37,252 bases of DNA, taken from positions 1 through 37,252 of the forward strand of contig JALSSW010000167.1 in the NCBI GenBank assembly GCA_026984035.1, given 5' to 3'. Position numbers and translations under genes: made by a program. Positions 17,100 to 25,191 of this stretch are shown here, piece after piece (position 1 is the first letter of the stretch; every line of letters begins with the position of its first letter). The notes under the pieces were generated by a model. The model was given only the letters and a program-made list of their open reading frames with translations. It was not told the DNA's origin and made no database searches. This stretch comes from Planctomycetota bacterium. Lineage in GTDB: Bacteria; Planctomycetota; UBA1135; GCA-002748355.

Positions 17100-17555
17100 A
17101 TGTCTAAAGTGGCTGAAGACCGGGACTTTCTTGGGGTGTTTGGTGTTCTGGAGCGCAATGGGGCGATCCTCCTGGGAGAAAACCGAAGGCGCTTGGCCGT
17201 TGGCGGTCCCCTCCAGTCCGTTTTCGATCTTCCGGGAGGGGAGGTAGAGGAGGGGGAAACTCTCGAAGAGGCTCTTGTCAGGGAATGGGATGAAGAAACC
17301 GGGTGTCCGATTCAAATGGAGGATTTTTTGTTCGTGCAGGAGGGGCTGCGAAAGATCCATGGGAAGAGGGCCTATGTTTGGCGTTCCTTTTTTTTCAAGG
17401 TGAAAGCCTTGGGAGAACCCACACCCGAGGCGGAACTGAAGTCCTTGCTTTGGTGCCCGAGAAAGCGCCTTGCCGAGGTCCTATGCGCTCCCTATCACCA
17501 GTCTTTTCTCAATTATTTGGAGGATGCAAATCCTTTTCAGAAAGGAAAATGGTAG
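17100..17555 (+). CDS. Nudix hydrolase
   Basis: A 151-residue protein with a complete Nudix box, G47x5E53x7REWxEExG (residues 47-68), so it should hydrolyse a nucleoside diphosphate linked to another moiety in an Mg-dependent way. VFDLPGGEVEEGE precedes the box. The start at 17100 has AAGGA 8 nt upstream; an in-frame ATG at 17052 also has GGAGAG close by and would add 16 residues. It stands alone, divergent from the SGNH-like gene and convergent with the following lipoprotein. The substrate cannot be predicted from the sequence; MutT-like house-cleaning is one possibility. Confidence 0.9.
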   Translation: MSKVAEDRDFLGVFGVLERNGAILLGENRRRLAVGGPLQSVFDLPGGEVEEGETLEEALVREWDEETGCPIQMEDFLFVQEGLRKIHGKRAYVWRSFFFKVKALGEPTPEAELKSLLWCPRKRLAEVLCAPYHQSFLNYLEDANPFQKGKW

Positions 17556-17573
17556 GAAGTCCTTAAAGGGATT

Positions 17574-17595
17574 CTCTCTTGGAGAGCTTTTACTT
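17574..17595 (+). terminator. Terminator-like hairpin after Nudix gene
   Basis: CTCTC, a 3-nt loop, GAGAG, then CTTTTACTTTTT, about 20 nt after the Nudix stop and just before the convergent lipoprotein stop. The stem is short (5 bp). Confidence 0.4.
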
Positions 17596-18741
17596 TTTAA
17601 TGGCGAAATAAAGGCCGACTTCATTGTCTTTACTGCGGATATTGGCAGGGGCGATATTGTCGGAAATCACGAGATACCGCCCATCGGGGTCTACGCCTGC
17701 AACCCAGTCCCGCGCTTGATTGTCCTCTTTAAAAAGCAGTTTTCCTTTGTCCCCCGCTTTAAAGGTCCCCCGATATTCGAAGGGTGCGCCTCGGATTCCC
17801 GTCACCCTCAGGATCCAGGTACCATTACTTCCCAATGTCAATTCTCCATTCGCTGCATCCACGCCTGAAGCCTTGGCTTTTGTAAAGAGGGTATGGGCGC
17901 CGACGAGCCAAGTTCCTGCGAGTTTCTTGAGATCCGGCTTGGATCCTTGGCGCACAAGGATAAGCATGCCGATCGTATGGTCCTTGCTGGCATTTTCGTC
18001 GAGTAAAACGATCAGGTGTTTGCCGGCTTGTCCCGAATAGGAGCGCACTCCCGTCAGGGAACCTCCTTTGAGGTCTAAAGTCGCATCCAACTCCCCGTCA
18101 GCAAAGCTCCGTGTCTTTCCGCTGACCAGGACAAGGCCACCCTTGGAGCCGGTGGAATCAATCCAGCTTCCCTTTGTGATGAAACCAGCCTTGTCGATCA
18201 CCAAATCTCCTGAGAAGCCGCGGGCGACATTCTCCGGAATTCCCTTGGCCCCTTTTACAGCAAAGAACATCTCATCCCCGAAGGCGTTCCAACTGCTCTC
18301 GAGTTTTGGGGTCCCCTTGATCTTGGGGACTCCCAAATAAAAATAGGGTGCGTTGTCTCCAACGTTGCGGGTTCTTCTCCTTCGGTCGATGAAAAAGAGG
18401 GCACTCTTGTTCGTCAGGTCGAAGCCTCCAGGCCAGCGTGAAAGACTGCTGACGCTCAGCTCCAGAAATCCATCCTTGGCAAGTTTATAGGGGAAAGCCC
18501 TTGAGGAAGGTTTGCCCGGTCGTTTTACGGTGTATTCCCCATTGTTGGTAAAGTTGAGGACCCCGCTGTCATGCAACCCGAATTTGAGGGGAACGGGAAA
18601 CTCGGTGATGGCTGCCTTGCCGCCTAAGCCGAAGAAGGTAAAAGATTCGGCGATTTTGACCGGACTCGTTGTCTTTGCTCCACCCTTTGAGCAAGCAGCA
18701 AGGGAGATCAGGAGGAGGATGAGGGGGAGTCTGTTGTTCAT
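17590..18741 (-). CDS. Lipoprotein of unknown function
   Basis: A 383-residue predicted lipoprotein: signal MNNRLPLILLLISLAAC with lipobox LAAC. The mature part is beta-rich and Gly/Lys-rich, with repeated patterns of the kind GTWLVGAHTL and GELTLGSNGTWILRVTG, resembling lipocalin-like or DUF-type beta barrels that report on a measured quantity. It contains RRRRTRN near residue 125. No catalytic motif is recognised. No clear ribosome-binding site precedes the ATG. It is divergent from the TPR/HEAT lipoprotein across 165 nt and convergent with the Nudix gene. Confidence 0.82.
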   Translation of the reverse strand: MNNRLPLILLLISLAACSKGGAKTTSPVKIAESFTFFGLGGKAAITEFPVPLKFGLHDSGVLNFTNNGEYTVKRPGKPSSRAFPYKLAKDGFLELSVSSLSRWPGGFDLTNKSALFFIDRRRRTRNVGDNAPYFYLGVPKIKGTPKLESSWNAFGDEMFFAVKGAKGIPENVARGFSGDLVIDKAGFITKGSWIDSTGSKGGLVLVSGKTRSFADGELDATLDLKGGSLTGVRSYSGQAGKHLIVLLDENASKDHTIGMLILVRQGSKPDLKKLAGTWLVGAHTLFTKAKASGVDAANGELTLGSNGTWILRVTGIRGAPFEYRGTFKAGDKGKLLFKEDNQARDWVAGVDPDGRYLVISDNIAPANIRSKDNEVGLYFAIKK

Positions 18742-18775
18742 CGTGTTGGTCTTTGGTTTTTTGGAAAGGGATAAC

Positions 18776-18802
18776 TCTCAGGGATCCCCATCTCTGGGAT
18801 CC
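18776..18802. repeat. Direct repeat in divergent lipoprotein intergenic region
   Basis: TCTCAGGGATCC and TCTCTGGGATCC, 11 of 12 identical, start 15 nt apart, 35-60 nt upstream of the minus-strand lipoprotein ATG. It could be a tandem regulator site. GGATCC is common in this DNA, so chance is possible. Confidence 0.3.
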
Positions 18803-18906
18803 ATGTGGGGGAGTTTGAGGCCGAAAAGACCAAACATTCTAACCCCAAGAGGATTGTGGCGGAACCCATGTTTGCACTGCTCCCCTTGCCCGGGTGAAAT
18901 AGGCCC

Positions 18907-20391
18907 ATGCGTATTCTTTCGTTCCTTTTCTTTTTGCTTGGTTCCTGTGGGCTGTATCCACAACCGGGCGTTCCTCAAACTCCGAAAGGATTGGCCCTTC
19001 GGGCTTTTGAGCGGGACCTGGGGATGTCTCTGGGGCGAGAAGAAGACAAAGAAGACCTTGTCAATTTGGCTCCTCTTTCGAAGGACTTGATTCAAGCATA
19101 TATCCGGGAGGATCGAGACGCGGATCGGGAAATCCTTGAGATCCGGGAGAAGAAGGGGAGCCTGAAGCTCGAGGATTTGCCTCGGGATGCGACGAGGGTC
19201 GGTCGCCTTGCGCGGGCGAAAGGTCTTCGTCTCTTCGGGCGTTCCCTCCAAGCTCGGACGATTCTTGAAGGACTCTTGAAAGAAGATCCCAATTTCTTTC
19301 CTGCCAAACATATCCTGGCTTGGGATGCCCTGGCTCGTGGGGATCTGAGACAAGCCCGCAAGGGATTCCGCGAAGTTGTTCTGCGAGACCCGAAAAATGT
19401 GTCTGCGCAGATGGGGCTGGCTCGGGTCCTTCTTTTATCTCCGAAGGAGAAGGATCATCGAGAGGGGGGGCGCATTCTTGAGAAGTTGATGAAGAATCCA
19501 AAGAGGGGGGCTTCAGCGGCAAAAGAATGGATTCGTGAAAACCTCCGATTAGGTCTCCCGGCGAAGGCGCTTTCGATAGCGAAGGAGGCTGAGAAGCTGT
19601 ATCCGAAAGATAAGCTTTTTCTCCTTTTGGAGGCTCGTGCTCATTTTGCTCTCGCCCAGTTCAAGGAAGCGGCAAGGCTGACGAAGAAACTTTCCGAAGT
19701 ACCTGGTCCCTTACAAGCACCCGCCCTTCATTTGCGCTTCATGGCACTTCGGGCCATGAAGGATTTTGATGGGGCTTTGAAGACCTACCTGGTTTTGAAA
19801 AACGGGAATTTTCAAGATTTTATTCAGTCCATCGGGAAGGGTTTTTTCCTTGAGACTGAGGCGATTCTTAAAAAAGAAAAAAAATTGGGAAGGAGAACCT
19901 CTTTTGATCCATTGGAGGTTCAAATCCAGGTCAAAAGGAATCCCAATCCCGAGTTGCGAAAGCTGTTTTTGACCACCTTGGCTCAGGTCCAAAACCCTGA
20001 CCAAAAAATCAGTATCGACCGGACGATTACTTGGGTGTTGCAGAATGATCCCAGCCTTGGGCTTCGAAAGCTTGCTTTGGCGGTCCTTCGTCAACGCAAC
20101 CCTGGGGATGCCAAGCCCATTCTCCTGGGACTACGAGCCAAAGAACCGGTTCTCAGGCTTGAAGCATTGGGATTGATGGTGACTCTCCCCGTAAGAGTAG
20201 CGATTCCCAAGCTTCTCTCTCATCTGAACAAGGAAACAGACCCAAGGGTTTTTCGGAGGAATCATGAGGTCCTTCGGAGGCTTTCGGGCAAGGATGTTTA
20301 CTTGCCTCCTGGCATGGAAGAGACTCCGGAGGGGAGAGCGCGGATTCGGGAGAAATGGAGCCGTGCCCTTTCTGGTGAAAAAAAGAACTAA
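18907..20391 (+). CDS. TPR and HEAT-like repeat lipoprotein
   Basis: A 494-residue predicted lipoprotein (signal MRILSFLFFLLGSC, lipobox LGSC). Residues about 100-300 are TPR-like repeats: ARTILEGLLKEDPNFFPAKH, ARKGFREVVLRDPKNVSAQM, AKALSIAKEAEKLYPKD and DGALKTYLVLKNG. Residues about 340-460 look like HEAT or Armadillo repeats of the type used for protein binding (NPELRKLFLTTLAQV, DPSLGLRKLALAVLRQRNP, EPVLRLEALGLMVTL). A scaffold role at the envelope is likely; the partner is unknown. Only a weak AGG precedes the ATG. galE follows after 66 nt on the same strand. Confidence 0.85.
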   Translation: MRILSFLFFLLGSCGLYPQPGVPQTPKGLALRAFERDLGMSLGREEDKEDLVNLAPLSKDLIQAYIREDRDADREILEIREKKGSLKLEDLPRDATRVGRLARAKGLRLFGRSLQARTILEGLLKEDPNFFPAKHILAWDALARGDLRQARKGFREVVLRDPKNVSAQMGLARVLLLSPKEKDHREGGRILEKLMKNPKRGASAAKEWIRENLRLGLPAKALSIAKEAEKLYPKDKLFLLLEARAHFALAQFKEAARLTKKLSEVPGPLQAPALHLRFMALRAMKDFDGALKTYLVLKNGNFQDFIQSIGKGFFLETEAILKKEKKLGRRTSFDPLEVQIQVKRNPNPELRKLFLTTLAQVQNPDQKISIDRTITWVLQNDPSLGLRKLALAVLRQRNPGDAKPILLGLRAKEPVLRLEALGLMVTLPVRVAIPKLLSHLNKETDPRVFRRNHEVLRRLSGKDVYLPPGMEETPEGRARIREKWSRALSGEKKN

Positions 20392-20457
20392 GAACTCCCC
20401 CTTCCATGGGTTTCGAAAGCCCTGGCGTTTGGGGAGCTTTGGGCTCAAAATCTTCCT

Positions 20458-21447
20458 ATGACAATTCTCGTAGTGGGTGGCGCAGGCTACATCGGTTCTC
20501 ACACAGTGCGGAGGCTTTTAGAGCTGGGAGAAGAGGTCACAGTTCTGGATGATCTCAGCGAAGGGCATGCCGAAGCGATTTCTGGGGTTCCTTTGATCCA
20601 GGTGGATCTGAAAAACCGGGAGGCTTGCATGGCCGCCCTGAAAGAGACCGCCCCTGAAGCCGTCTTTCATTTTGCTGCCTCATGTTATGTGGGTGAGAGT
20701 GTGGTCGATCCAAGCCGCTATTACCTTCAGAATTTTGTGGCAACGCTCAATCTTTTGGATGGGATGGTGGCAGCTGGATGTAAGAACTTTGTGTTTTCTT
20801 CGACTTGCGCAATTTATGGGGAACCTGAGAGTCTTCCCATCACTGAGGATTTGGGGAAGGATCCCATCAATCCTTATGGGAGAACGAAGCTGTATTGTGA
20901 GGGTTTGCTCTCCGACTATGAGCGGGCCTATGGTCTCCGCTCTGTATCATTGCGTTACTTCAATGCGGCGGGGGCACATCCCTCTGCGGAGATTGGAGAG
21001 GACCATCATCCTGAGACGCACCTGATCCCGCTTGTGTTGGAAGTTGCCTTGGGGAAGCGGGAAAACATCAAGATCTTTGGGACTGACTATCCCACCCCTG
21101 ATGGGACTTGTATCCGTGATTACATCCATATTTTAGACCTGGCTGAAGCGCATGTCCTGGGCCTGGAGGCCTTGCGGGAAGGGCGAGCCAAGGTGGCTGC
21201 CTACAACCTGGGAAACGAGCAGGGGCATTCGGTGTTGCAGGTGATTGAGGAAGCGCGAAAGGTGACGGGCCATTCCATCCCCGCCGTGGAGGAAGGTCGC
21301 CGTCCGGGGGATCCCCCTAAGCTTGTGGGCTCCTCCGCTTTAGCGCGGGAAGAGTTGGGTTGGAAACCCAGATTTGGTTCTCTTACCGAGATCCTGGAGA
21401 CCGCATGGGCTTGGCACAAAAGTCATCCTAATGGCTATGCAAGCTGA
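20458..21447 (+). CDS. galE: UDP-glucose 4-epimerase
   Basis: A 329-residue extended short-chain dehydrogenase/reductase. The NAD loop is GGAGYIGSH (7-15), SSTCAIYGEP contains the active-site Thr/Ser region, and the catalytic pair is Y140xxxK144 in NPYGRTKLYCE. FNAAGAHPSAEIGEDH and GTCIRDYIHILDLAEAH are typical of GalE. It interconverts UDP-glucose and UDP-galactose for surface polysaccharide or galactose use. No ribosome-binding site is obvious. Its last codons overlap the MBL-fold gene. Confidence 0.94.
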   Translation: MTILVVGGAGYIGSHTVRRLLELGEEVTVLDDLSEGHAEAISGVPLIQVDLKNREACMAALKETAPEAVFHFAASCYVGESVVDPSRYYLQNFVATLNLLDGMVAAGCKNFVFSSTCAIYGEPESLPITEDLGKDPINPYGRTKLYCEGLLSDYERAYGLRSVSLRYFNAAGAHPSAEIGEDHHPETHLIPLVLEVALGKRENIKIFGTDYPTPDGTCIRDYIHILDLAEAHVLGLEALREGRAKVAAYNLGNEQGHSVLQVIEEARKVTGHSIPAVEEGRRPGDPPKLVGSSALAREELGWKPRFGSLTEILETAWAWHKSHPNGYAS

Positions 21448-22222
21448 AGAAGTTCATCTGCTTCCCCTGGGGACCGGAAGTATCCGAATGCCGGGAGGGC
21501 GAGCTGCTTCCGGGTATCGTCTCCGCTATGCCGGCGAATCTCTTCACCTCGACTTTGGGCCGGGAAACCTCCTGCGCCTGGCAGAGGCCGGAGAGGAAGC
21601 TTGGAAGGTCGAAGGCATTTTGTTTTCGCACTACCATATTGATCATCATGCTGATTTGTTGCCCTTGCTCTTTTTGCGCCATAACCAGGAGCTTCGAAAG
21701 CGCTTGGGGACTTTGCGTCTCTATGGTCCCCCGGGGCTGAAGCGGATCCATCGGGCATGGGTGGACCTGTATGGGTCTTGGGTGGACGATGATCTCTTGG
21801 AGATCGTGGAGCTTGGAATCGGGGAAGGGGAATGGACGCGGGTGGGGGCTTTTGAATGGCAAGCCTTTCCAGCGATGCACAGTCAACCTGCCTATTGTTA
21901 TAGGATTCGAATGGGCTCTAAAATTTTGGCCTATTCGGGTGACAGCGACCTGGGGCCTGGCTTGATCGAAGCTTGTCGGAATGCCGATTTTGCTGTTCTC
22001 GAATGCAGCTTCCCCGAACCGGAACCTGGGCATCTCTGCCCCTCGGCGATTGCTCTTCTGATGGAAGAGGCGCATCCAAAACGGGTCGGTCTCAGCCATT
22101 TTTACCCGGAGATGGAAGCGATGTTGAGGAAGGCCCAGGGAGAAGGAATTGTAGGAAATGCCTTTTCCGGACTGGAAAGCGAGGTCATTCTCCTTCAGGA
22201 TCTGCAGCCGAACATACTATGA
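21431..22222 (+). CDS. MBL-fold metal-dependent hydrolase
   Basis: A 263-residue metallo-beta-lactamase-fold protein of the RNase Z/PhnP-like type. The metal motif is HYHIDH (67-72); other ligands are probably His in FPAMHS, Asp in YSGDSD and His in LSHFYPE. There are no added domains or signal peptide, so it should be cytosolic. It overlaps the galE end by 17 nt (11 nt if it starts at the second ATG, 21437) and its own stop overlaps dacB by 4 nt. It lacks the exosite of RNase Z, so tRNA processing is doubtful. Its substrate may be a phosphodiester or lactone. Confidence 0.88.
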   Translation: MAMQAEEVHLLPLGTGSIRMPGGRAASGYRLRYAGESLHLDFGPGNLLRLAEAGEEAWKVEGILFSHYHIDHHADLLPLLFLRHNQELRKRLGTLRLYGPPGLKRIHRAWVDLYGSWVDDDLLEIVELGIGEGEWTRVGAFEWQAFPAMHSQPAYCYRIRMGSKILAYSGDSDLGPGLIEACRNADFAVLECSFPEPEPGHLCPSAIALLMEEAHPKRVGLSHFYPEMEAMLRKAQGEGIVGNAFSGLESEVILLQDLQPNIL

Positions 22223-23634
22223 AGCTTCCAATCGTCCCTTCTCTCTCCTTACTCCTTTTCTTTGGATCGACTTTTTCACCAAGCCAGAGATCCAAACACG
22301 AGCAAAAAAAGCATAGCCTCCAAAGCAGGATCAGCATGCTTCTGAATCAGGGGGAAAAAGCGGGGATCCGCACGGGCCTTTGGGTAGCCCCTCTCGCTGG
22401 TGGCAAGACTCTAGTGACTTCCAGGGCTCAAGAGTTTTTTGTTCCCGCAAGCAACCAGAAAATCCTGACGGCTGTTTTTGCTCTCGAGAACTTTGGCAAG
22501 GACTATGTTTTCGAAACCAAGTTCCGGCGGACGGATAGGGGGGCCTTGCATGTAGAGAGTGGGGGGGATCCGAGCTTGTCTAGGTCTTTTCGAAAAGGAG
22601 AGGCTTTTTTTAAGCCTGTGTTTGACGCAGCGAAGAAGGCGGGGATCCTCGGTTTTCCCGGCGGCCTGATCCTCGACCTTGAATCTTGGCCCGGCCCCAC
22701 TCGGCCGCGCACTTGGCCTTTGCGACATTTTAATTTTGCTTATGCTCCTCCCACTGCAGGTTATGTGGTGGAAGGGGGCTGTTTTTGGGTTCGCCTGGAA
22801 CCCAAGTTGGCCCCGAAGAGTGGGCTTTGCGGGGTGTTTTTGGAACCTGGGGGAATCCAGCTTCCCATCCGGGGGCGCATCCGCTTGACCGAAGATCGAA
22901 AGAAGGGAGGGCGGCCGATCGTGGCGCTCGATCAAAAGGGTTTACGGTTAAAGGGATCCTTTTATTCCAGGGCTCGGAGTGTGAGTTTTCGGCTTCCAGT
23001 CCCTGATCCTGTGAAGGCTTACCGGCAGGTTTTGCGTTTTCAGGCGAAGAAGGCCGGGCTTAGCATGGGCAAAGGTGAGCAGAGCGGTCCTGTTCCTCCT
23101 GTGAAACCCTTTGCCGTTTTACGTTCTCCTTTGATTCCTATCCTGAACCAACTCCTGACTCAGTCCGACAACTTTCTTGCCGAAATGCTATTGCGTGCAT
23201 TGGCTTATAAAAAAACAGGGAAAGGGAGTTTGGAAGCCGGGCGCACTCTTTTGCAAAAACGCTTTCATTCCAAGGGGAAGGGCTTTGCAGCCGACGGTTC
23301 TGGGCTCTCGGAGAAGAATCGGGTTTCACCGGCGGAGCTGGGGGCTCTTTTGCGGAAAACCGGCATGGGTCCCTTTGCCAAGGTGTTTCGTCGCGCGCTT
23401 CCCTTGGGCGGTGTTTCCGGAACTCTCAAAAGGAGGTTTCGGGGTCATTTGCGGGGGCAGGTGCGTGCGAAGACCGGGACTCTTCGTTCGGCCAGCGCAT
23501 TATCGGGGTATTTGCTGGCAAAGGGCCGCAAGGCTCTCGTCTTTGTGATCCTGATGAACGCTACAAAGAAAACCCTTTCAGGCCGCACTGCGCGCAAGCT
23601 CCAGGATCAAATCGTTACGGAGCTTGCCAGGTAG
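22219..23634 (+). CDS. dacB: D-alanyl-D-alanine carboxypeptidase/endopeptidase, PBP4 type
   Basis: A 471-residue peptidase family S13 protein with an N-terminal signal-like segment, so periplasmic. All three penicillin-binding motifs are visible: SxxK as S78-NQ-K81 (FVPASNQKIL), SxN as S316-D-N318 and KTG at 418-420 (RAKTGTLRSA). DGSGLS at 359-364 is also typical. It trims or cuts peptidoglycan cross-bridges. The length is close to E. coli PBP4. The ATGA start overlaps the upstream hydrolase stop, so the two are translationally linked. A frame upstream is open but is the hydrolase gene in another phase. Confidence 0.93.
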   Translation: MKLPIVPSLSLLLFFGSTFSPSQRSKHEQKKHSLQSRISMLLNQGEKAGIRTGLWVAPLAGGKTLVTSRAQEFFVPASNQKILTAVFALENFGKDYVFETKFRRTDRGALHVESGGDPSLSRSFRKGEAFFKPVFDAAKKAGILGFPGGLILDLESWPGPTRPRTWPLRHFNFAYAPPTAGYVVEGGCFWVRLEPKLAPKSGLCGVFLEPGGIQLPIRGRIRLTEDRKKGGRPIVALDQKGLRLKGSFYSRARSVSFRLPVPDPVKAYRQVLRFQAKKAGLSMGKGEQSGPVPPVKPFAVLRSPLIPILNQLLTQSDNFLAEMLLRALAYKKTGKGSLEAGRTLLQKRFHSKGKGFAADGSGLSEKNRVSPAELGALLRKTGMGPFAKVFRRALPLGGVSGTLKRRFRGHLRGQVRAKTGTLRSASALSGYLLAKGRKALVFVILMNATKKTLSGRTARKLQDQIVTELAR

Positions 23635-23661
23635 GGGAAACGAAAGAGCGAGGAAGAGGGT

Positions 23662-25191
23662 CTAACCGAAGTGAATCCCTTGAGCAAGGGGGAGTTCACT
23701 CCCGTAATTCACCGTACTTGTCTGCCGGCGCATATAGGCCTTCCAAGCATCCGAGCCGGATTCGCGTCCGCCTCCGGTATCCTTTTCTCCCCCAAAGGCA
23801 CCCCCGATTTCCGCGCCGGAAGTCCCCAAGTTGATGTTGGCGATCCCACAATCGGATCCAGTTTCGGAGAGAAAGGTTTCCGCCACTCGGAGGTCGTTCG
23901 TAAACAGGGCGGAGCTGAGTCCCTGCGGGACGCTGTTATGGATTTCCATGGCTTCTTCGAAGCTTTCGATGGGGATCAGGTAGAGGATTGGGGCAAAGGT
24001 TTCTTCATGAACGATGCTCATGTTCTTGTGGGCGGCGATTAAGCAGGGTTCGACGTAATGTCCGCCTTTGAGAGGGCCCTCGAGTTGAAGCACTTGGCCC
24101 CCGAAGAGCAGCTCTCCCCCTTGGTCTTTGGCTGCTTGGATAGCCCTCTGCATCTGTTGGACGGCATCTTCATCGATCAGGGGACCCATGAGGGTTCCCG
24201 CATCGAGGGGGTTGCCGACGGGGACGGATGCGTAGGCCTTGAGAAGGCGTTCTCGCAGGGCGGGGAGGATCTTTTTGTGGACGAGTAGGCGACGGGTTGA
24301 TGTGCAGCGTTGTCCCGCCGTCCCGACGGCGCCGAAGAGGATGGCTCGTAGAGCCATGTCGAGATCTGCGTCTTCAAGGACAATGACGGCGTTGTTGCCG
24401 CCCAGTTCGAGGAGGCTCCGGCCCAGGCGTTCGGCGACGACTTTTCCCACGTAGCGGCCCATGCGGCAACTGCCGGTTGCGGAGATGACTGGGAGACGCT
24501 TGTCACGAATCAAAGTCTCTCCAACCTCTTTGTCCGTTCCGATCACAAGAGTGGCGAGGGCGCCGAGCCCCTCGGCTTCGAGAACGGGGGCGACGACCCG
24601 GGTCATGGCAATGGCGGTGAGAGGGGCTTTGAGGGAGGGTTTCCAGATCAGGCTGTCCCCACAGACGAGGGCAAGCATGGCGTTCCATGCCCAGACCGCG
24701 GCGGGAAAGTTGAAAGCTGTGATGACTCCGATGGGGCCGATGGGGTGCCAGGTTTCCCGCATGTGATGTTGGGGGCGCTCGGATTTAATCGTCAGGCCAT
24801 AGAGCTGACGGGAAAGGCCCAGGGCGAAGTCGGCGATGTCAATTGCCTCTTGGACTTCACCCCGGCCCTCTTCAATGATTTTGCCCGATTCCCAAGTAAC
24901 GATGCGACCGAGGGCCTCTTTTTTGTCGCGGAGAGCCAGGCCGATTTTGCGGACGACCTCACCGCGCTGGGGAGCAGGGAGGCTGCGCCAGCGGAGGAAA
25001 GCCTCGTGGGCTGCCTGTGCACAGCGCTCGTAATCGCTTTTTGTCGCAAGGCGGACCTTGGCGATTTCCTTTCCGGTGGCAGGGCTGGAAACCGTGTGGA
25101 CTTCTCCATTGGTTTCGAGCCAAGTGCCACAGTAGGCCCCGGGGAGGGTTCCTTCGATCCCAAGTTCTTTCAAAAAGTCCATTGTGCTCAC
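23662..25191 (-). CDS. ALDH7-family aldehyde dehydrogenase (aminoadipate-semialdehyde type)
   Basis: A 509-residue NAD-dependent aldehyde dehydrogenase. Active-site residues: N161 (TAFNFP), E262 (LELGGNN) and nucleophile C296 (GQRCTSTRR). The C-terminal GGEKDTGGGRESGSDAWKAY followed by MRRQTSTVNY closely matches antiquitin/ALDH7A1 and bacterial AmaB, which oxidise 2-aminoadipate-6-semialdehyde in lysine breakdown; a role in betaine aldehyde or stress aldehyde removal is also possible. The GTG start has AAGGAG 8 nt upstream, inside the preceding gene, and overlaps its stop by 4 nt. No other lysine-catabolic gene is nearby. Confidence 0.93.
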   Translation of the reverse strand: MSTMDFLKELGIEGTLPGAYCGTWLETNGEVHTVSSPATGKEIAKVRLATKSDYERCAQAAHEAFLRWRSLPAPQRGEVVRKIGLALRDKKEALGRIVTWESGKIIEEGRGEVQEAIDIADFALGLSRQLYGLTIKSERPQHHMRETWHPIGPIGVITAFNFPAAVWAWNAMLALVCGDSLIWKPSLKAPLTAIAMTRVVAPVLEAEGLGALATLVIGTDKEVGETLIRDKRLPVISATGSCRMGRYVGKVVAERLGRSLLELGGNNAVIVLEDADLDMALRAILFGAVGTAGQRCTSTRRLLVHKKILPALRERLLKAYASVPVGNPLDAGTLMGPLIDEDAVQQMQRAIQAAKDQGGELLFGGQVLQLEGPLKGGHYVEPCLIAAHKNMSIVHEETFAPILYLIPIESFEEAMEIHNSVPQGLSSALFTNDLRVAETFLSETGSDCGIANINLGTSGAEIGGAFGGEKDTGGGRESGSDAWKAYMRRQTSTVNYGSELPLAQGIHFG

